From Saccharopolyspora elongata (GTDB taxonomy: Bacteria > Actinomycetota > Actinomycetes > Mycobacteriales > Pseudonocardiaceae), in assembly GCF_004348985.1 (NCBI RefSeq), contig NZ_SMKW01000033.1, forward strand, positions 1-64,000: a stretch of 64,000 nucleotides of DNA, written 5' to 3'. Below the pieces are notes generated by a model. The model saw nothing but the letters and a program-made list of their open reading frames with translations, did no database searches and was not told the DNA's origin. Every line of letters starts with the position of its first letter. The first letter of the stretch is position 1. Shown piece by piece: positions 29,006-38,395 of this stretch. Made by a program: the position numbers and the translations under genes.

Positions 29006-29506
29006 GTGAACTCGGGCGTGCCGGCGATCAGCGATGCGGATCGGGAGTGCATCCGGCGGCAGCTCGGTCGGCCGCCGCGCGGGCTGCACGCGATCGCGGC
29101 GCGGGACACGGCCGGAGATCCCACGGTGGTGCAGACCTGGCCCCGGCTGGAGGACGGCACCCCGTTCCCGACGCTGTACTACTTGACCGCGCCGCAGCTG
29201 GTGGCGCACGCCTCCACCTTCGAGGCCGAAGGCCTGATGCGGGAGATGGCCGACCGGCTCACCACCGACCCGGACCTGGCGGAGCGCTACCGCCGGGCGC
29301 ACGAGTCCTACCTCGCGGAGCGCAACGCGCTCGAATCGCTGGGCACCGAGGTCAGCGCGGGCGGCATGCCGGACCGGGTCAAGTGCCTCCACGTGCACAT
29401 CGCCCACGCCCTGGCGAAGGGCCCCGGGGTGAACCCGTTCGGCGACGAGGCGGTCGACCTGATCGCCGAGCGCTGGCCCGAACACCGCTACCTGCTCAAC
29501 CGCTGA
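29006..29506 (+). CDS. DUF501 family protein
   Basis: A 166-residue protein conserved across actinobacteria next to ftsB and ppx. It shows RQLGRPPRGLHAIAARD, the central TLYYLTAPQLVAHASTFEAEGLMREM, and the histidine/cysteine-containing GMPDRVKCLHVHIAHALAKGPGVNPFGDEA. The function is not established; the CLHVHIAHAL helix suggests metal or nucleotide binding (inference). GTG 29006 starts 2 nt after the ftsB stop, so translation is probably coupled. Orthologue of Rv1025. Confidence 0.9.
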   Translation: MNSGVPAISDADRECIRRQLGRPPRGLHAIAARDTAGDPTVVQTWPRLEDGTPFPTLYYLTAPQLVAHASTFEAEGLMREMADRLTTDPDLAERYRRAHESYLAERNALESLGTEVSAGGMPDRVKCLHVHIAHALAKGPGVNPFGDEAVDLIAERWPEHRYLLNR

Positions 29507-29549
29507 CCCGGCCTGGAGCGCCGGCCCGGAGGTTCGGCGGCTCGGAGGT

Positions 29550-29690
29550 CCGCAATTTCAATGGAAATCAGAGGTTCGATTTCCATTGAAATTGCGGGTA
29601 GTCGTCCACAGGCGTCGGCGTGTCGGGGTGCGGCATGCCGATGATCCGCAAGTTCCATTGAAATCGAACCTTCGATTTCAATGGAACTTG
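29550..29690. repeat. Composite palindromic element, copy 4 (inverted spacer)
   Basis: Hairpin 29550-29597 (20-bp arms) comes first, then the spacer gtccacaggcg and a degenerate TCGGCGTGTCGG dyad (29615-29641), then hairpin 29649-29690 with 20-bp arms around cc. Spacer and middle hairpin run opposite to copies 1 and 3, so the unit exists in both orientations. It lies between convergent genes, ending 5 nt from the acyl-CoA dehydrogenase stop. Confidence 0.9.
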
Positions 29691-29695
29691 GAGTG

Positions 29696-31309
29696 TCACC
29701 GCATCGGAGCGATCCGGTCGAGGAGGGCGCGGGCGCCCGGGATCGACGTCGCACCGAAGGTGCGCCCCGCGGCGCCGAGCCGCGTAGCGGCGAACGCCTC
29801 CGCGACGTGCGACGGCGCGTAGCGCAGGAGCAGCGACGCCTGGAGCGTCAGCGACAGGAGCTCCGCGAGGCCGCGCGCCCGTTCGGGCGCCGGCGCGGCG
29901 AGCTCGCCGCGGAGCGTGCGCAGCGCAGCGTCGTAGTCGGCGTGGCCGCCGGAGGCGGCTTCGAGCTCCGCGAGGACGGCGTCCAGTGTGGACGGTTGCT
30001 TTTCCAGGGCGCGCAGGAGGTCCAGGGCGGTCACGTTGCCCGAGCCTTCCCAGATCGAGCTCAGCGGTGCTTCCCGGTACAGGCGCGGCATTCCCGATTC
30101 TTCGACGTAACCGTTGCCGCCCAGGCACTCCAGTGCTTCCGCCACCACCGCCGGGGCTCGCTTGCAGACGTAGTACTTCGCCGCCGGTAGCGCCAGGCGC
30201 AGCAGGTCGTTCTCGCCCTGCTCGACCGCCGCCGCCAGGCGCATCGCCAGCGTCGTCGCCGCTTCCGATTCCAGCGCCAGGTCCGCCACCACGTTCTGCA
30301 TCAGCGGCTGGTCCGCGAGCCGGTGGCCGAACGCGCTGCGGTGCCGCACGTGGTGGGCCGCCTCCGACAGGGCGATCCGGACGTTCGCTGCCGAGCCGAG
30401 CACGCAGTCGAGCCTGGTCATCGACACCATCTCGATGATGCAGCGGACCCCGCGCCCCTCCTCTCCGATCAGGTGGCCCAGCGCTCCCGCGTACTCGATC
30501 TCGGCCGATGCGTTGGACTTGTTGCCCAGCTTGTCCTTCAGCCGCTGCAGGCGGATCTCGTTGCGGGTGCCGTCCGGCAGAACCCGCGGCACCAGGAAGC
30601 AGCTCAGCCCGCCGGGCGCCTGCGCCAGGGTCAGGAACAGGTCGTTCATCGGCGCCGAGGTGAACCACTTGTGCCCGACGAGCCGGTAGGTGCCGTCCGC
30701 GAGGGGTTCGGCGGTGGTGGTGTTGGCCCGCACGTCCGAGCCGCCCTGCTTCTCCGTCATCGACATGCCCGCCAGCAGCGCCGACTTCTCGTGCGGCGGG
30801 CGCAGCCCGAACTCGTAGGCGGAAGCCGCCAGCTTCGGCTCGTACTCGCCGGCCAGCCCCGGCGCGTACCGCAGCGCGGGCACGGCGGAGTACGTCATGG
30901 AGATCGGGCAGCCGTGCCCGGCCTCGACCTGCGACCAGAGGTAGAAACCCGCCGCGCGGCGCAGGTGCGCGCCCGGCCCCAGCGACCACGGCGCCGCGTG
31001 CAGGCCGTGGTCGATCGCGCGCGACATCAGCCAGTGCCAGGACGGGTGGAAGTCGACCTCGTCGACCCGGTTGCCATAGCGGTCGTGGGTGCGCAGCACC
31101 GGCGGGTGCTCGTTGGCCAGCCGACCGTGCTCGCGCGCCTCGGCCGAGCCCGCCTCCAGCGCCAGCGCGGTGAGATCGCCGACGGCGTAGCGGGTGAGCG
31201 CTGCGCCCAGGGCCGGGTCGCAGGCGAGCGGGTCGAACCCGGCCAGCGGCGGCGGCTGGTTGGCCACGCGGTGGGTGGTGAACGCGGTCGGCTCGTCGAT
31301 GAGCGTCAT
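29696..31309 (-). CDS. AidB-like acyl-CoA dehydrogenase
   Basis: A 537-residue FAD enzyme of the acyl-CoA dehydrogenase superfamily, AidB branch. Evidence: SMTEKQGGSDVRANTTTAEP and HKWFTSAPMNDLFLTLAQA (FAD and substrate pocket), IGEEGRGVRCIIEMVSMTRLDCVLGSAANVR, RSAFGHRLADQPLMQNVVADLALE, and LECLGGNGYVEESGMPRLYREAPLSSIWEGSGNV. AidB-like proteins are tied to alkylation-stress response or isovaleryl-CoA oxidation; which applies here is unknown. ATG 31309 is chosen by homology start. It interrupts the DUF501-ppx order seen in mycobacteria. Confidence 0.92.
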   Translation of the reverse strand: MTLIDEPTAFTTHRVANQPPPLAGFDPLACDPALGAALTRYAVGDLTALALEAGSAEAREHGRLANEHPPVLRTHDRYGNRVDEVDFHPSWHWLMSRAIDHGLHAAPWSLGPGAHLRRAAGFYLWSQVEAGHGCPISMTYSAVPALRYAPGLAGEYEPKLAASAYEFGLRPPHEKSALLAGMSMTEKQGGSDVRANTTTAEPLADGTYRLVGHKWFTSAPMNDLFLTLAQAPGGLSCFLVPRVLPDGTRNEIRLQRLKDKLGNKSNASAEIEYAGALGHLIGEEGRGVRCIIEMVSMTRLDCVLGSAANVRIALSEAAHHVRHRSAFGHRLADQPLMQNVVADLALESEAATTLAMRLAAAVEQGENDLLRLALPAAKYYVCKRAPAVVAEALECLGGNGYVEESGMPRLYREAPLSSIWEGSGNVTALDLLRALEKQPSTLDAVLAELEAASGGHADYDAALRTLRGELAAPAPERARGLAELLSLTLQASLLLRYAPSHVAEAFAATRLGAAGRTFGATSIPGARALLDRIAPMR

Positions 31310-31516
31310 GCTCGGAGAGTAGGCGCAAACCCCCTCCGGACAGCACGGGTTCGGGTGATCATTTCCGCCCGCACGGAGCAATGGGTCGGTTGGCCGGGGC
31401 CGCCGCCAGTCGTACGGGTGATGTGCCCGCCCGCCATCCGGCGTTCCTCGAACCGGTGGTGTATCCAGGGACCCGTCTCGGTTTTTCCGGTGATGTTCGG
31501 TCTGGGGATGGAGCTA

Positions 31517-33349
31517 GTGACGGCTCGCAATAAACGCCACGGCAAGCACGAGTGGAAGTCGGTGCCGCGGCTCGGCGCCGCAGCGCGGCGGAGGGCGCGG
31601 AGGTGGGTCGCGCTGACGGCCCTGGCTCCCGTGCTGCTGGTGCCGACCACGTTGATGGCGGCGTCGAGTTCGTTCCTGGCCGAGCCGCGCCATCCGGTCC
31701 TGGGGGATCCGGACTCGCGCGAACTGGGCGTCAGCGGGAACCTCCCGCAGGCCCCGCTGCTCAGCCCCGAGGTGCTGGAGCGGGCGGCCGATCCGCAGCG
31801 GCTCGCCGCCGAGGCGGAACAGCTGGTGGAGCTGCCGACCGGGCCGCTGGGCATCCCGGAGTCGATGCTGGCCGCGTACGTCAAGGCCGCGCGCCAGGTG
31901 GAGCGCGGCTGCGGCCTGCACTGGTCCGTGCTCGCGTCGATCGGCCGGATCGAATCGGGCCACGCGCGTTCCGGCAGCGTCGACGTGCTCGGCACGACGG
32001 TCCGGGCGGTCCTCGGCCCGCGGCTGTCCGGTGGGCCGGGCATCGCGGCGATCCCGGACACCGACGCGGGCCGCTACGACGGCGACCCGGTGTGGGACCG
32101 GGCGGTCGGGCCGATGCAGTTCATCCCGTCGACGTGGAACAAGTTCGCCGTCGACGGGAACGACGACGGCGTCACCAGCCCGCACAACATCCACGACGCG
32201 AGCCTCGCGGCGGCACGCTACCTCTGCAGTGGCGGCGGTGACCTGCGCGAACCGCAGAGCCTCGCGGCGGCGGTGTTCCGCTACAACCACTCCGACAGCT
32301 ACGTGCGGACGGTGCTGATCTGGGCGGTGGCGTACGCGAAGGGCGTGACGCCGACGCCGTCGGAGCTGGCACCGGAGGTCGGCGACGTGCTCGACGGCGA
32401 GCGCCTCCCGGACGGCCCGCAGGTGCTGGCGATGGCCCCGCCGGCCCCGGCGCCCGCACAAGCACCGGCCCCGGCGTCTGCGCCGCCTGCCGCACCCGCG
32501 CCGACCGGCCCGCCGCCGCCCGCGCCGGAATCCCGTCCCGCGGAGTCGCAGATCAGCATCACGCCGCCGGAGATCGCGCGGCCGTCCGCACCGGATCTCA
32601 ACCCGCCGGTCGCGACCCCGCCGAACTCGACGCAACCGGGCCACCTGCCCATGCCCCACCCGGCACCGCCGGGCGCGACGCAGCCTGGTCCGCCGCCGAG
32701 CACGACGCAGCCCGGTCCGCCGCCGACGGCGCCCCAGCCCGGCCCGCCGCCGAGCGGGACGCAGCCGAGCCCGCCGCCGACGGCGCCCCAGCCCGGTCCG
32801 CCGCCGAGCGGGACGCAGCCGAGCCCGCCGCCGACGGCGCCCCAGCCCGGTCCGCCGCCGAGCGGGACTCAGCCGGGTCCGCCGCCGGGCGCGACGCAGC
32901 CGGGTCCGCCGCCGAGTGGGACTCAGCCCGGCCCACCGCCGGACGGGACTCAGCCGGGTCCGCCGCCGGGCGCGACGCAGCCGGGTCCGCCGTCGACGCA
33001 GCCTGGCCCGCCGCCGACGGTGCCCCAGCCTGGCCCACCGCCGAGCGGGACTCAGCCGGGTTCGCCGCCCGACTCGTCCCAGCCCGGCCCGCCGCCTCCG
33101 GCGGAGCAGCCCGCGGCTCCGCCGCCGGAACCGACGAGCCCGCCCTCGTCGACGCCGGACGAGGCGCCGAAGGCTTGCGATCCGACGGTTCTCGCCAACG
33201 GCGGGTTCGCCACGTCGCCGGGCGCGGTCCCCGGCGCGAGCGATCCGCACAGCGCGGTGCCGGGCCAGACCGTCTACGTCGATCAGGGAACGGCGGGTCA
33301 GCTCGAACCCTGCGTCGTCCCGGACGGCTTCGCCGCCCCGCCTCGGTGA
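31517..33349 (+). CDS. Lytic transglycosylase-like protein with long Pro-rich repeat tail (paralogue 3)
   Basis: A protein of about 610 residues. A basic N-terminus and one hydrophobic signal/anchor (WVALTALAPVLLVPTTLMA) precede the transglycosylase domain: CGLHWSVLASIGRIESGHAR with the catalytic glutamate, VGPMQFIPSTWNKF and DGNDDGVTSPHNIHDAS. From about residue 305 the protein is disordered and Pro-rich, with 9-residue repeats of PQPGPPPSG/TQPSPPPTA type (DNA 32680-33115). A short globular C-terminus has two cysteines. The tail may span or bind the cell wall. GTG 31517 is an estimate; ATG 31508 is possible. Confidence 0.85.
   Translation: MTARNKRHGKHEWKSVPRLGAAARRRARRWVALTALAPVLLVPTTLMAASSSFLAEPRHPVLGDPDSRELGVSGNLPQAPLLSPEVLERAADPQRLAAEAEQLVELPTGPLGIPESMLAAYVKAARQVERGCGLHWSVLASIGRIESGHARSGSVDVLGTTVRAVLGPRLSGGPGIAAIPDTDAGRYDGDPVWDRAVGPMQFIPSTWNKFAVDGNDDGVTSPHNIHDASLAAARYLCSGGGDLREPQSLAAAVFRYNHSDSYVRTVLIWAVAYAKGVTPTPSELAPEVGDVLDGERLPDGPQVLAMAPPAPAPAQAPAPASAPPAAPAPTGPPPPAPESRPAESQISITPPEIARPSAPDLNPPVATPPNSTQPGHLPMPHPAPPGATQPGPPPSTTQPGPPPTAPQPGPPPSGTQPSPPPTAPQPGPPPSGTQPSPPPTAPQPGPPPSGTQPGPPPGATQPGPPPSGTQPGPPPDGTQPGPPPGATQPGPPSTQPGPPPTVPQPGPPPSGTQPGSPPDSSQPGPPPPAEQPAAPPPEPTSPPSSTPDEAPKACDPTVLANGGFATSPGAVPGASDPHSAVPGQTVYVDQGTAGQLEPCVVPDGFAAPPR
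32680..33115. repeat. 27/54-bp coding tandem repeats (PGPPP units)
   Basis: An in-frame array of 27-bp units encoding nine residues, alternating PQPGPPPSG and TQPSPPPTA early and TQPGPPPGA/TQPGPPPDG later. At the left, 54-bp double units are almost identical at the nucleotide level, so the array probably expands and contracts by slippage or recombination. Confidence 0.88.
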
Positions 33350-33391
33350 GCCTTCGGGGCTGCGGCAAGGACTGTCGGAGCCTCGTTCTGC

Positions 33392-33452
33392 GCCGGTTTC
33401 GCGCGAAAACGGCGTTCGCCATGCCTGCCGGATGATGGTTTCGCGCGAAACC
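33392..33452. repeat. Paired TTTCGCGCGAAA palindromes, copy B (inverted)
   Basis: 33392-33413 pairs with one mismatch around a GCGC core. 33437-33452 (GGTTTCGCGCGAAACC) is a perfect 16-mer. The spacer ggcgttcgccatgcctgccgg is close to the reverse complement of that in copy A (26461-26521). The arms here carry GTTTC/GAAAC instead of ATTTC/GAAAT, which are paired compensating changes. Confidence 0.88.
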
Positions 33453-33626
33453 GGCGCCTCACGCCGCGCGGCCACCGGGCGGCATAGCCACGTCTGGAAC
33501 AGCCTTCGCAGCGGGCCGAAGGGCTCGTGGCCACCGCATGTCGGGGTCGTCCGGGGTGCTCGGGGTGGCCGGTAGCGTTAGCGGTGGGTGCGCGGTGGGC
33601 GGCCCCGGCGAGCGAGGAGGACGCGG

Positions 33627-34580
33627 ATGTCACGGGTGGCGGCTATCGACTGCGGGACCAATTCGATCCGCCTGCTGGTGGCAGACGTGACTGTGCATGA
33701 CGACGGCCGGCGCGACCTGCGCGACATCTACCGCACGATGAAGATCGTCCGGCTGGGGCAGGGCGTGGACGCCACCGGGCGGCTGGCCGACGAGGCGCTG
33801 GAGCGCACCCGGGCGGCGCTGGTCGACTACGCCGCGATCGCCGTCCGCAAGGGCGTCGAGCGGATCCGCATGGTCGCCACCTCGGCCACCCGGGACGCGT
33901 CCAACCGCGAGGACTTCTTCGCCATGGTGCGGGAAACGCTCGGCGTCGACGCCGAGGTGATCACCGGCGACGAGGAGGCGCGGCTGTCGTTCACCGGCGC
34001 GGTCGGCGACCTCGCCCCGGAGGACGGGCCGTTCGTGGTGACCGACATCGGCGGTGGCTCCACCGAGCTGGTCGTGGGCACCTGGGACGGCGTGCGCGCG
34101 GACATCACCGCGGCGCATTCCGCCGACGTCGGCTGCGTGCGGCTGACCGAGCGCTGCCTGCACAGCGATCCGCCCACCGACGAGGAGGTGCGGGAGGCGG
34201 AGAAGGTGACCCGGCAGATCCTCGACGACGCGTTCGCTGCCGTGGACTGCTCGGGGGCGCGAACTTGGGTCGGGGTGGCCGGCACGGTCACCACTTTGTC
34301 CGCCATCGCGCAGGAACTGCCCGAATACGATCCGGTGGCAATTCATCTTTCCCATGTTTCCCAGAAAAGAGTCGAACAAATCACCGAGGAGCTGCTCGGG
34401 AAGTCGCACGACGAGCGCGCCGCGATCGGTTCCATGCATCCGGGGCGGGTAGACGTGATCGGCGGAGGTGCGCTGGTCGTGAAGGTGTTGGCGGAGGAAT
34501 TGGCGGAGCGCGCGGGCATTTCCGCCATGACTGTCAGTGAGCATGACATTCTCGACGGTATAGCCCTGTCTATCAGCTAG
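33627..34580 (+). CDS. ppx: Exopolyphosphatase / Ppx-GppA phosphatase
   Basis: A 317-residue enzyme of the ASKHA fold that hydrolyses terminal phosphates of polyphosphate and/or pppGpp. It has the phosphate-1 motif AAIDCGTNSIRLLVADV (4-20), the catalytic-glutamate region ITGDEEARLSFTGAVGDL, and the phosphate-2 motif VVTDIGGGSTELVVG. The C-terminal HD-type extension of long GppA proteins is missing, as in actinobacterial Ppx1/Ppx2. The ATG has a GAGGAGG ribosome site. Orthologue of Rv1026 by position, closing the conserved block. Confidence 0.94.
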   Translation: MSRVAAIDCGTNSIRLLVADVTVHDDGRRDLRDIYRTMKIVRLGQGVDATGRLADEALERTRAALVDYAAIAVRKGVERIRMVATSATRDASNREDFFAMVRETLGVDAEVITGDEEARLSFTGAVGDLAPEDGPFVVTDIGGGSTELVVGTWDGVRADITAAHSADVGCVRLTERCLHSDPPTDEEVREAEKVTRQILDDAFAAVDCSGARTWVGVAGTVTTLSAIAQELPEYDPVAIHLSHVSQKRVEQITEELLGKSHDERAAIGSMHPGRVDVIGGGALVVKVLAEELAERAGISAMTVSEHDILDGIALSIS

Positions 34581-34785
34581 TTCCCGGGATGTGGACACCA
34601 CATTCCACCTTTTGGGTGAAGAATCGACTACACCGATTCAGAAAGTGACGGCTTTGTGACAGGGCATTGCCGTGAACGGGTTCTCACTTATGTTTACGCT
34701 CGTCTGACGCGGCGGTGAATGATCCGCCGCGCGTGATGACCCCGGAAATCACTGCTGGGGCACGCGTGGAAGCGGGAGGACCTAC

Positions 34786-36411
34786 ATGCGAAAGGGACGT
34801 TTGGCCGCAATGGTCGCGGCCCCGCTGGCGGTGGCGATGCTCGCCACTGCTTGCGGTGGCGGCGGCAGCGGCTCCGGAGAGGACGGCATCATCACCCTCG
34901 ACTGGGGTGAGCCGGAGAATCCTCTGGTCCCGGCGAACACCACCGAAGAGAACGGTGGCTTCATCGTCAACGCCATGTTCACCGGCCTGGTCGACTACCG
35001 GGCCAGTGATCTGAAGGTGGAGAACGCGGTCGCGGAGTCGATCGAGTCCACAGACCACCAGAACTACACGATCAAGCTGAAGCCGGGCTGGACGTTCCAC
35101 GACGGGACCCCGGTCAAGGCCAAGAACTTCGTGGACGCCTGGAACTACAACGCATACGGTCCGAATGGCCTCCAGGGCGCGAGCTTCTTCGAGCAGATCG
35201 ACGGCTACGACCAGATGCAGTCCGAGGACCCGGACGAGGACGGGCCGGCGCAGGCCCCGGAGCCGGCGGCCAAGGAGCTGTCCGGTCTCAAGGTGGTCGA
35301 CGACAACACCTTCACCGTCAGGCTGAAGGCGCCGTTCACGATCTTCCCGGTCGTGCTGGGCTACTCCTCTTACATGCCGCTGCCCGACTCGTTCTTCAAG
35401 GACCCGAAGGCCTTCGAGGCTCACCCGATCGGCAACGGGCCGTTCAAGTTCGAGTCCCGCGTTCCGAACCAGGAGCTCAACCTCGCCGCGTACGAGAACT
35501 ACGCGGGTGCGGACAAGCCGACCATCAAGGGCGCCAAGTTCAAGGTCTACGAGCAGCTCGACGGCGCCTACCAGGACCTGGTCTCGGGCAACCTGGACTT
35601 CCTGCGTGCCATCCCGGTCTCCGCGCTGGTCGGCGACAAGTGGAAGCAGGACCTCGGCGAGCGCGCGAAGCAGAAGCCGGGCCTGCTGACCCAGACGATG
35701 GGCTTCCCGATCTACGACGAGAAGTTCAAGAACCCCTTGCTGCGCAAGGCGATCTCGATGTCGGTCGACCGCAAGACGATCACCCAGCAGGTGTTCGCCG
35801 GTGGTCGTGACCCGATGGACGGCTGGGCCACCCCGGCCGTCGAGGGCTACCGCCCGAACCAGTGCGGCGAGGCCTGCGAGTTCAACCCGGAGAAGGCCAA
35901 GCAGTACCTGCAGCAGGCGGGTGGCTTCCAGGGCGTGCTGACCGTCGAGACCAACGGCGACGGCGGCCACAACGAGTGGGCGCAGGCCGTGGCCGCGAGC
36001 ATCAAGCAGAACCTCGGCATCGAGACCCAGTTCGTCCCGGTCCCGACGTTCGGCGAGTTCCGCCAGAAGGCCAACGCGTTCAAGTTCACCGGCCTGTTCC
36101 GGACCGGTTGGAAGGCCGACTACCCGAACATCGAGACCTTCCTGACCCAGCTGTACCGCACGAACGCGTCGTCGAACGACTACAAGTACGACAACCCGGC
36201 GTTCAACGCGGCGCTCGACAAGGCGAACGCGGCTCCGACCATCGAGGCCGCCACCGCCGCCTACGCCGATGCGGAGAAGCTGCTGGCCGAGGACCTGCCG
36301 CTGATCCCGCTGTGGTCGCAGCCGGTGCAGTACGGCTTCTCGGAGCGGATCGCTGAAGGTGAGGTCAAGGCTTACCGTGAGCTTGACCTGACCACGGTGC
36401 GCCTGAAGTAA
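34786..36411 (+). CDS. oppA: Peptide ABC transporter substrate-binding lipoprotein (OppA type)
   Basis: A 541-residue extracytoplasmic solute receptor of SBP family 5. The lipoprotein signal is MRKGRLAAMVAAPLAVAMLATAC. The signature YTIKLKPGWTFHDGTPVKAKNFVDAWNY and the C-terminal LPLIPLWSQPVQYGFSERI fit oligopeptide receptors. GGGAGGA lies 5 nt before the ATG. It is first in a five-gene importer operon and separated from oppB by a GC-rich hairpin, which could keep receptor mRNA more abundant than permease mRNA. Upstream is an AT-rich promoter region with a small dyad (34620-34638). Confidence 0.95.
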   Translation: MRKGRLAAMVAAPLAVAMLATACGGGGSGSGEDGIITLDWGEPENPLVPANTTEENGGFIVNAMFTGLVDYRASDLKVENAVAESIESTDHQNYTIKLKPGWTFHDGTPVKAKNFVDAWNYNAYGPNGLQGASFFEQIDGYDQMQSEDPDEDGPAQAPEPAAKELSGLKVVDDNTFTVRLKAPFTIFPVVLGYSSYMPLPDSFFKDPKAFEAHPIGNGPFKFESRVPNQELNLAAYENYAGADKPTIKGAKFKVYEQLDGAYQDLVSGNLDFLRAIPVSALVGDKWKQDLGERAKQKPGLLTQTMGFPIYDEKFKNPLLRKAISMSVDRKTITQQVFAGGRDPMDGWATPAVEGYRPNQCGEACEFNPEKAKQYLQQAGGFQGVLTVETNGDGGHNEWAQAVAASIKQNLGIETQFVPVPTFGEFRQKANAFKFTGLFRTGWKADYPNIETFLTQLYRTNASSNDYKYDNPAFNAALDKANAAPTIEAATAAYADAEKLLAEDLPLIPLWSQPVQYGFSERIAEGEVKAYRELDLTTVRLK

Positions 36412-36424
36412 GAACCGAGCCGGA

Positions 36425-36455
36425 GCCCGGCCCGCCGTGATCCGGCGGGCCGGGC
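36425..36455 (+). terminator. Intercistronic hairpin between oppA and oppB
   Basis: GCCCGGCCCGCCG (36425-36437) pairs with 36443-36455 around a 5-nt loop, 14 nt after the oppA stop. There is no T-run, and oppB starts 30 nt downstream with its own AGGAGG. It is therefore more likely a partial terminator or mRNA-stabilising hairpin than a full stop. Confidence 0.75.
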
Positions 36456-36484
36456 CCTGCATTGGCTGTGATTAGGAGGCCCGA

Positions 36485-37411
36485 ATGGGTCGCTACGTGT
36501 TGCGGCGGCTGCTGCAACTGATCCCGGTGTTCATCGGGACAACTCTGATCATCTACTTGCTCGTCTGGGCGATTCCGGGTGACCCGTTCGCGGGAAAGTG
36601 CGGCGACCGCGGCTGTCCGCCCGCCTACATCGCCGAGATGCACGAGAAGTACAACCTGGACGACCCGCTGGTCATCCAGTACTTCAAATACTTGGGGAAG
36701 CTCCTCACCGGTGACTTCGGGGAGACCTACGCGGGCGTGGAGATCAGCACGCTGATCCAGAACGCCTACCCGACCACCATCAAGCTCGCCGTCGTCGCGC
36801 TGATCATCGAGGGTGTCATCGGCCTGGCGGCCGGCATCCTGACCGGCCTGCGCGGCCGCGGCTTCCTGGACAACCTGGTCCTGGTGTCCACCCTGTTCCT
36901 GATCTCGCTGCCGGTGTTCGTCACCGGTTTCGTGCTGCAGATCACCCTGGGCAGCGAACTCGGCATCATCAAGCCGACGGTCAGCTCGGACCCGTCGATC
37001 GGGGAGCTGATCGTGCCCGGCTTCGTGCTCGGCTCGCTGTCCATGGCCTACGTGGCGCGGCTGACCAGGACCAGCATGATGGAGAACCGCCACGCGGACT
37101 TCGTCCGGACCGCGACGGCCAAGGGCCTGGAGCCCAGGCGCGTGGTCGGCGTGCACCTGCTGCGGAACTCGCTGATCCCGGTGATCACCTTCCTGGGGAC
37201 CGACCTCGGCACGCTGATGGGTGGCGCGATCGTCACCGAGGGCGTGTTCAACATCCGCGGTATCGGCGGCCTGGTCTTCAAGTCGATCCTGACCAAGGAA
37301 GGCGCCACGGTGACCGGGATCGTCACCCTGCTGGTGCTGGTTTACCTGCTGATGAACCTGCTCGTGGACATCCTCTACGCGGTTCTCGACCCGAGGATCC
37401 GATATGACTGA
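36485..37411 (+). CDS. oppB: Peptide ABC transporter permease (OppB type)
   Basis: A 308-residue inner-membrane permease with six predicted helices. The N-terminus RYVLRRLLQLIPVFIGTTLIIYLLVWAIPGDP is characteristic of DppB/OppB. The coupling-helix EAA region is VRTATAKGLEPRRVVGVHLLRNSLIPVITFLGTDLG. A CGDRGCPP cysteine pair is in the first outer loop. The AGGAGG ribosome site is 4 nt from the ATG. Its 3' end overlaps oppC by 8 nt. Confidence 0.95.
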   Translation: MGRYVLRRLLQLIPVFIGTTLIIYLLVWAIPGDPFAGKCGDRGCPPAYIAEMHEKYNLDDPLVIQYFKYLGKLLTGDFGETYAGVEISTLIQNAYPTTIKLAVVALIIEGVIGLAAGILTGLRGRGFLDNLVLVSTLFLISLPVFVTGFVLQITLGSELGIIKPTVSSDPSIGELIVPGFVLGSLSMAYVARLTRTSMMENRHADFVRTATAKGLEPRRVVGVHLLRNSLIPVITFLGTDLGTLMGGAIVTEGVFNIRGIGGLVFKSILTKEGATVTGIVTLLVLVYLLMNLLVDILYAVLDPRIRYD

Positions 37412-38384
37412 CCCAAGTTCTGGCACCTCCGGGCTGGTGAGCGCGGCGAGCGCGTCCGCGGCGGGTGGAGCGGCCGCCGAGATCGCGGAGAAAGCCCCGC
37501 GGAACAAGAACGAGAAGCCCCGCGGCCTCTGGGGCGACGCGTGGCTGGACCTGCGGCGCCGCCCGCTGTTCATCGCGGCGTCGCTGATCATCCTGGTGCT
37601 GCTGTTCATCGCCGCGTTCCCGAGCGTGTTCACCTCGGCCGACCCGGCCTTCCAGGACCTCTCCAAGGTGCGGCAGACCCCGTCCGCGGAGGCCTGGTTC
37701 GGCTACGACAACCTCGGCCGTGACATCTTCGCGCGGGCCGTCTACGGCACCCGTGCGTCGATCGCGGTGGGTCTGCTGGCCACGCTGCTGACCGTGGTGC
37801 TCGGCGGCACCGTCGGCATCATCGCCGGCTACTTCGGCGGCTGGGTGGACAACCTGCTGTCCCGGTTCTCCGAGATCTTCCTGGGCCTGCCGTTCGTGCT
37901 GGGCGCGATCGTCATCCTGACCACCTTCAACGCCGAGGTGGTCATCCCCAGCTCGACGCGGATCATCGCCCAGGTGGTGCTGACGATCGCCGTGCTGTCG
38001 TGGCCGATCTCGATGCGCATCATGCGGTCGGCGGCGATCTCGGCGAAGCAGCAGGACTACGTGAAGGCGGCTCGGGCGCTCGGCGCCAGCGCGCCGCGGA
38101 TCATCATGCGGCACATGCTGCCGAACTGCCTCGCGCCGGTCCTGGTGTACTCCACGATCGCGCTGGGCGGCTTCATCGGTGCCGAGGCGACGCTGTCGTT
38201 CCTGGGCATCGGGTTGCGCGACCCGGTCGTGTCGTGGGGCGTGATGATCGCCGAGTCGCGGAACTACATCCAGGCGGCGCCGCACCTGCTGTTCTTCCCG
38301 GCCGGGTTCCTGGTCGTCACGGTGCTGGCGTTCGTGATGCTCGGTGACGCCGTGCGCGACGCGCTCGACCCGAAGCAGAAGTAG
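37404..38384 (+). CDS. oppC: Peptide ABC transporter permease (OppC type)
   Basis: A 326-residue partner permease. A Ser/Ala-rich cytosolic N-terminus precedes the OppC_N segment (LWGDAWLDLRRRPLFIAASLIILVLLFIAAFPSVF). Typical GYDNLGRDIFARAVYGTRASIAVG and the EAA loop YVKAARALGASAPRIIMRHMLPNCLAPV follow. Six membrane helices are expected. Overlap with oppB implies translational coupling; oppD follows 11 nt later. Confidence 0.95.
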   Translation: MTDPSSGTSGLVSAASASAAGGAAAEIAEKAPRNKNEKPRGLWGDAWLDLRRRPLFIAASLIILVLLFIAAFPSVFTSADPAFQDLSKVRQTPSAEAWFGYDNLGRDIFARAVYGTRASIAVGLLATLLTVVLGGTVGIIAGYFGGWVDNLLSRFSEIFLGLPFVLGAIVILTTFNAEVVIPSSTRIIAQVVLTIAVLSWPISMRIMRSAAISAKQQDYVKAARALGASAPRIIMRHMLPNCLAPVLVYSTIALGGFIGAEATLSFLGIGLRDPVVSWGVMIAESRNYIQAAPHLLFFPAGFLVVTVLAFVMLGDAVRDALDPKQK

Positions 38385-38395
38385 GAGAAACCGCT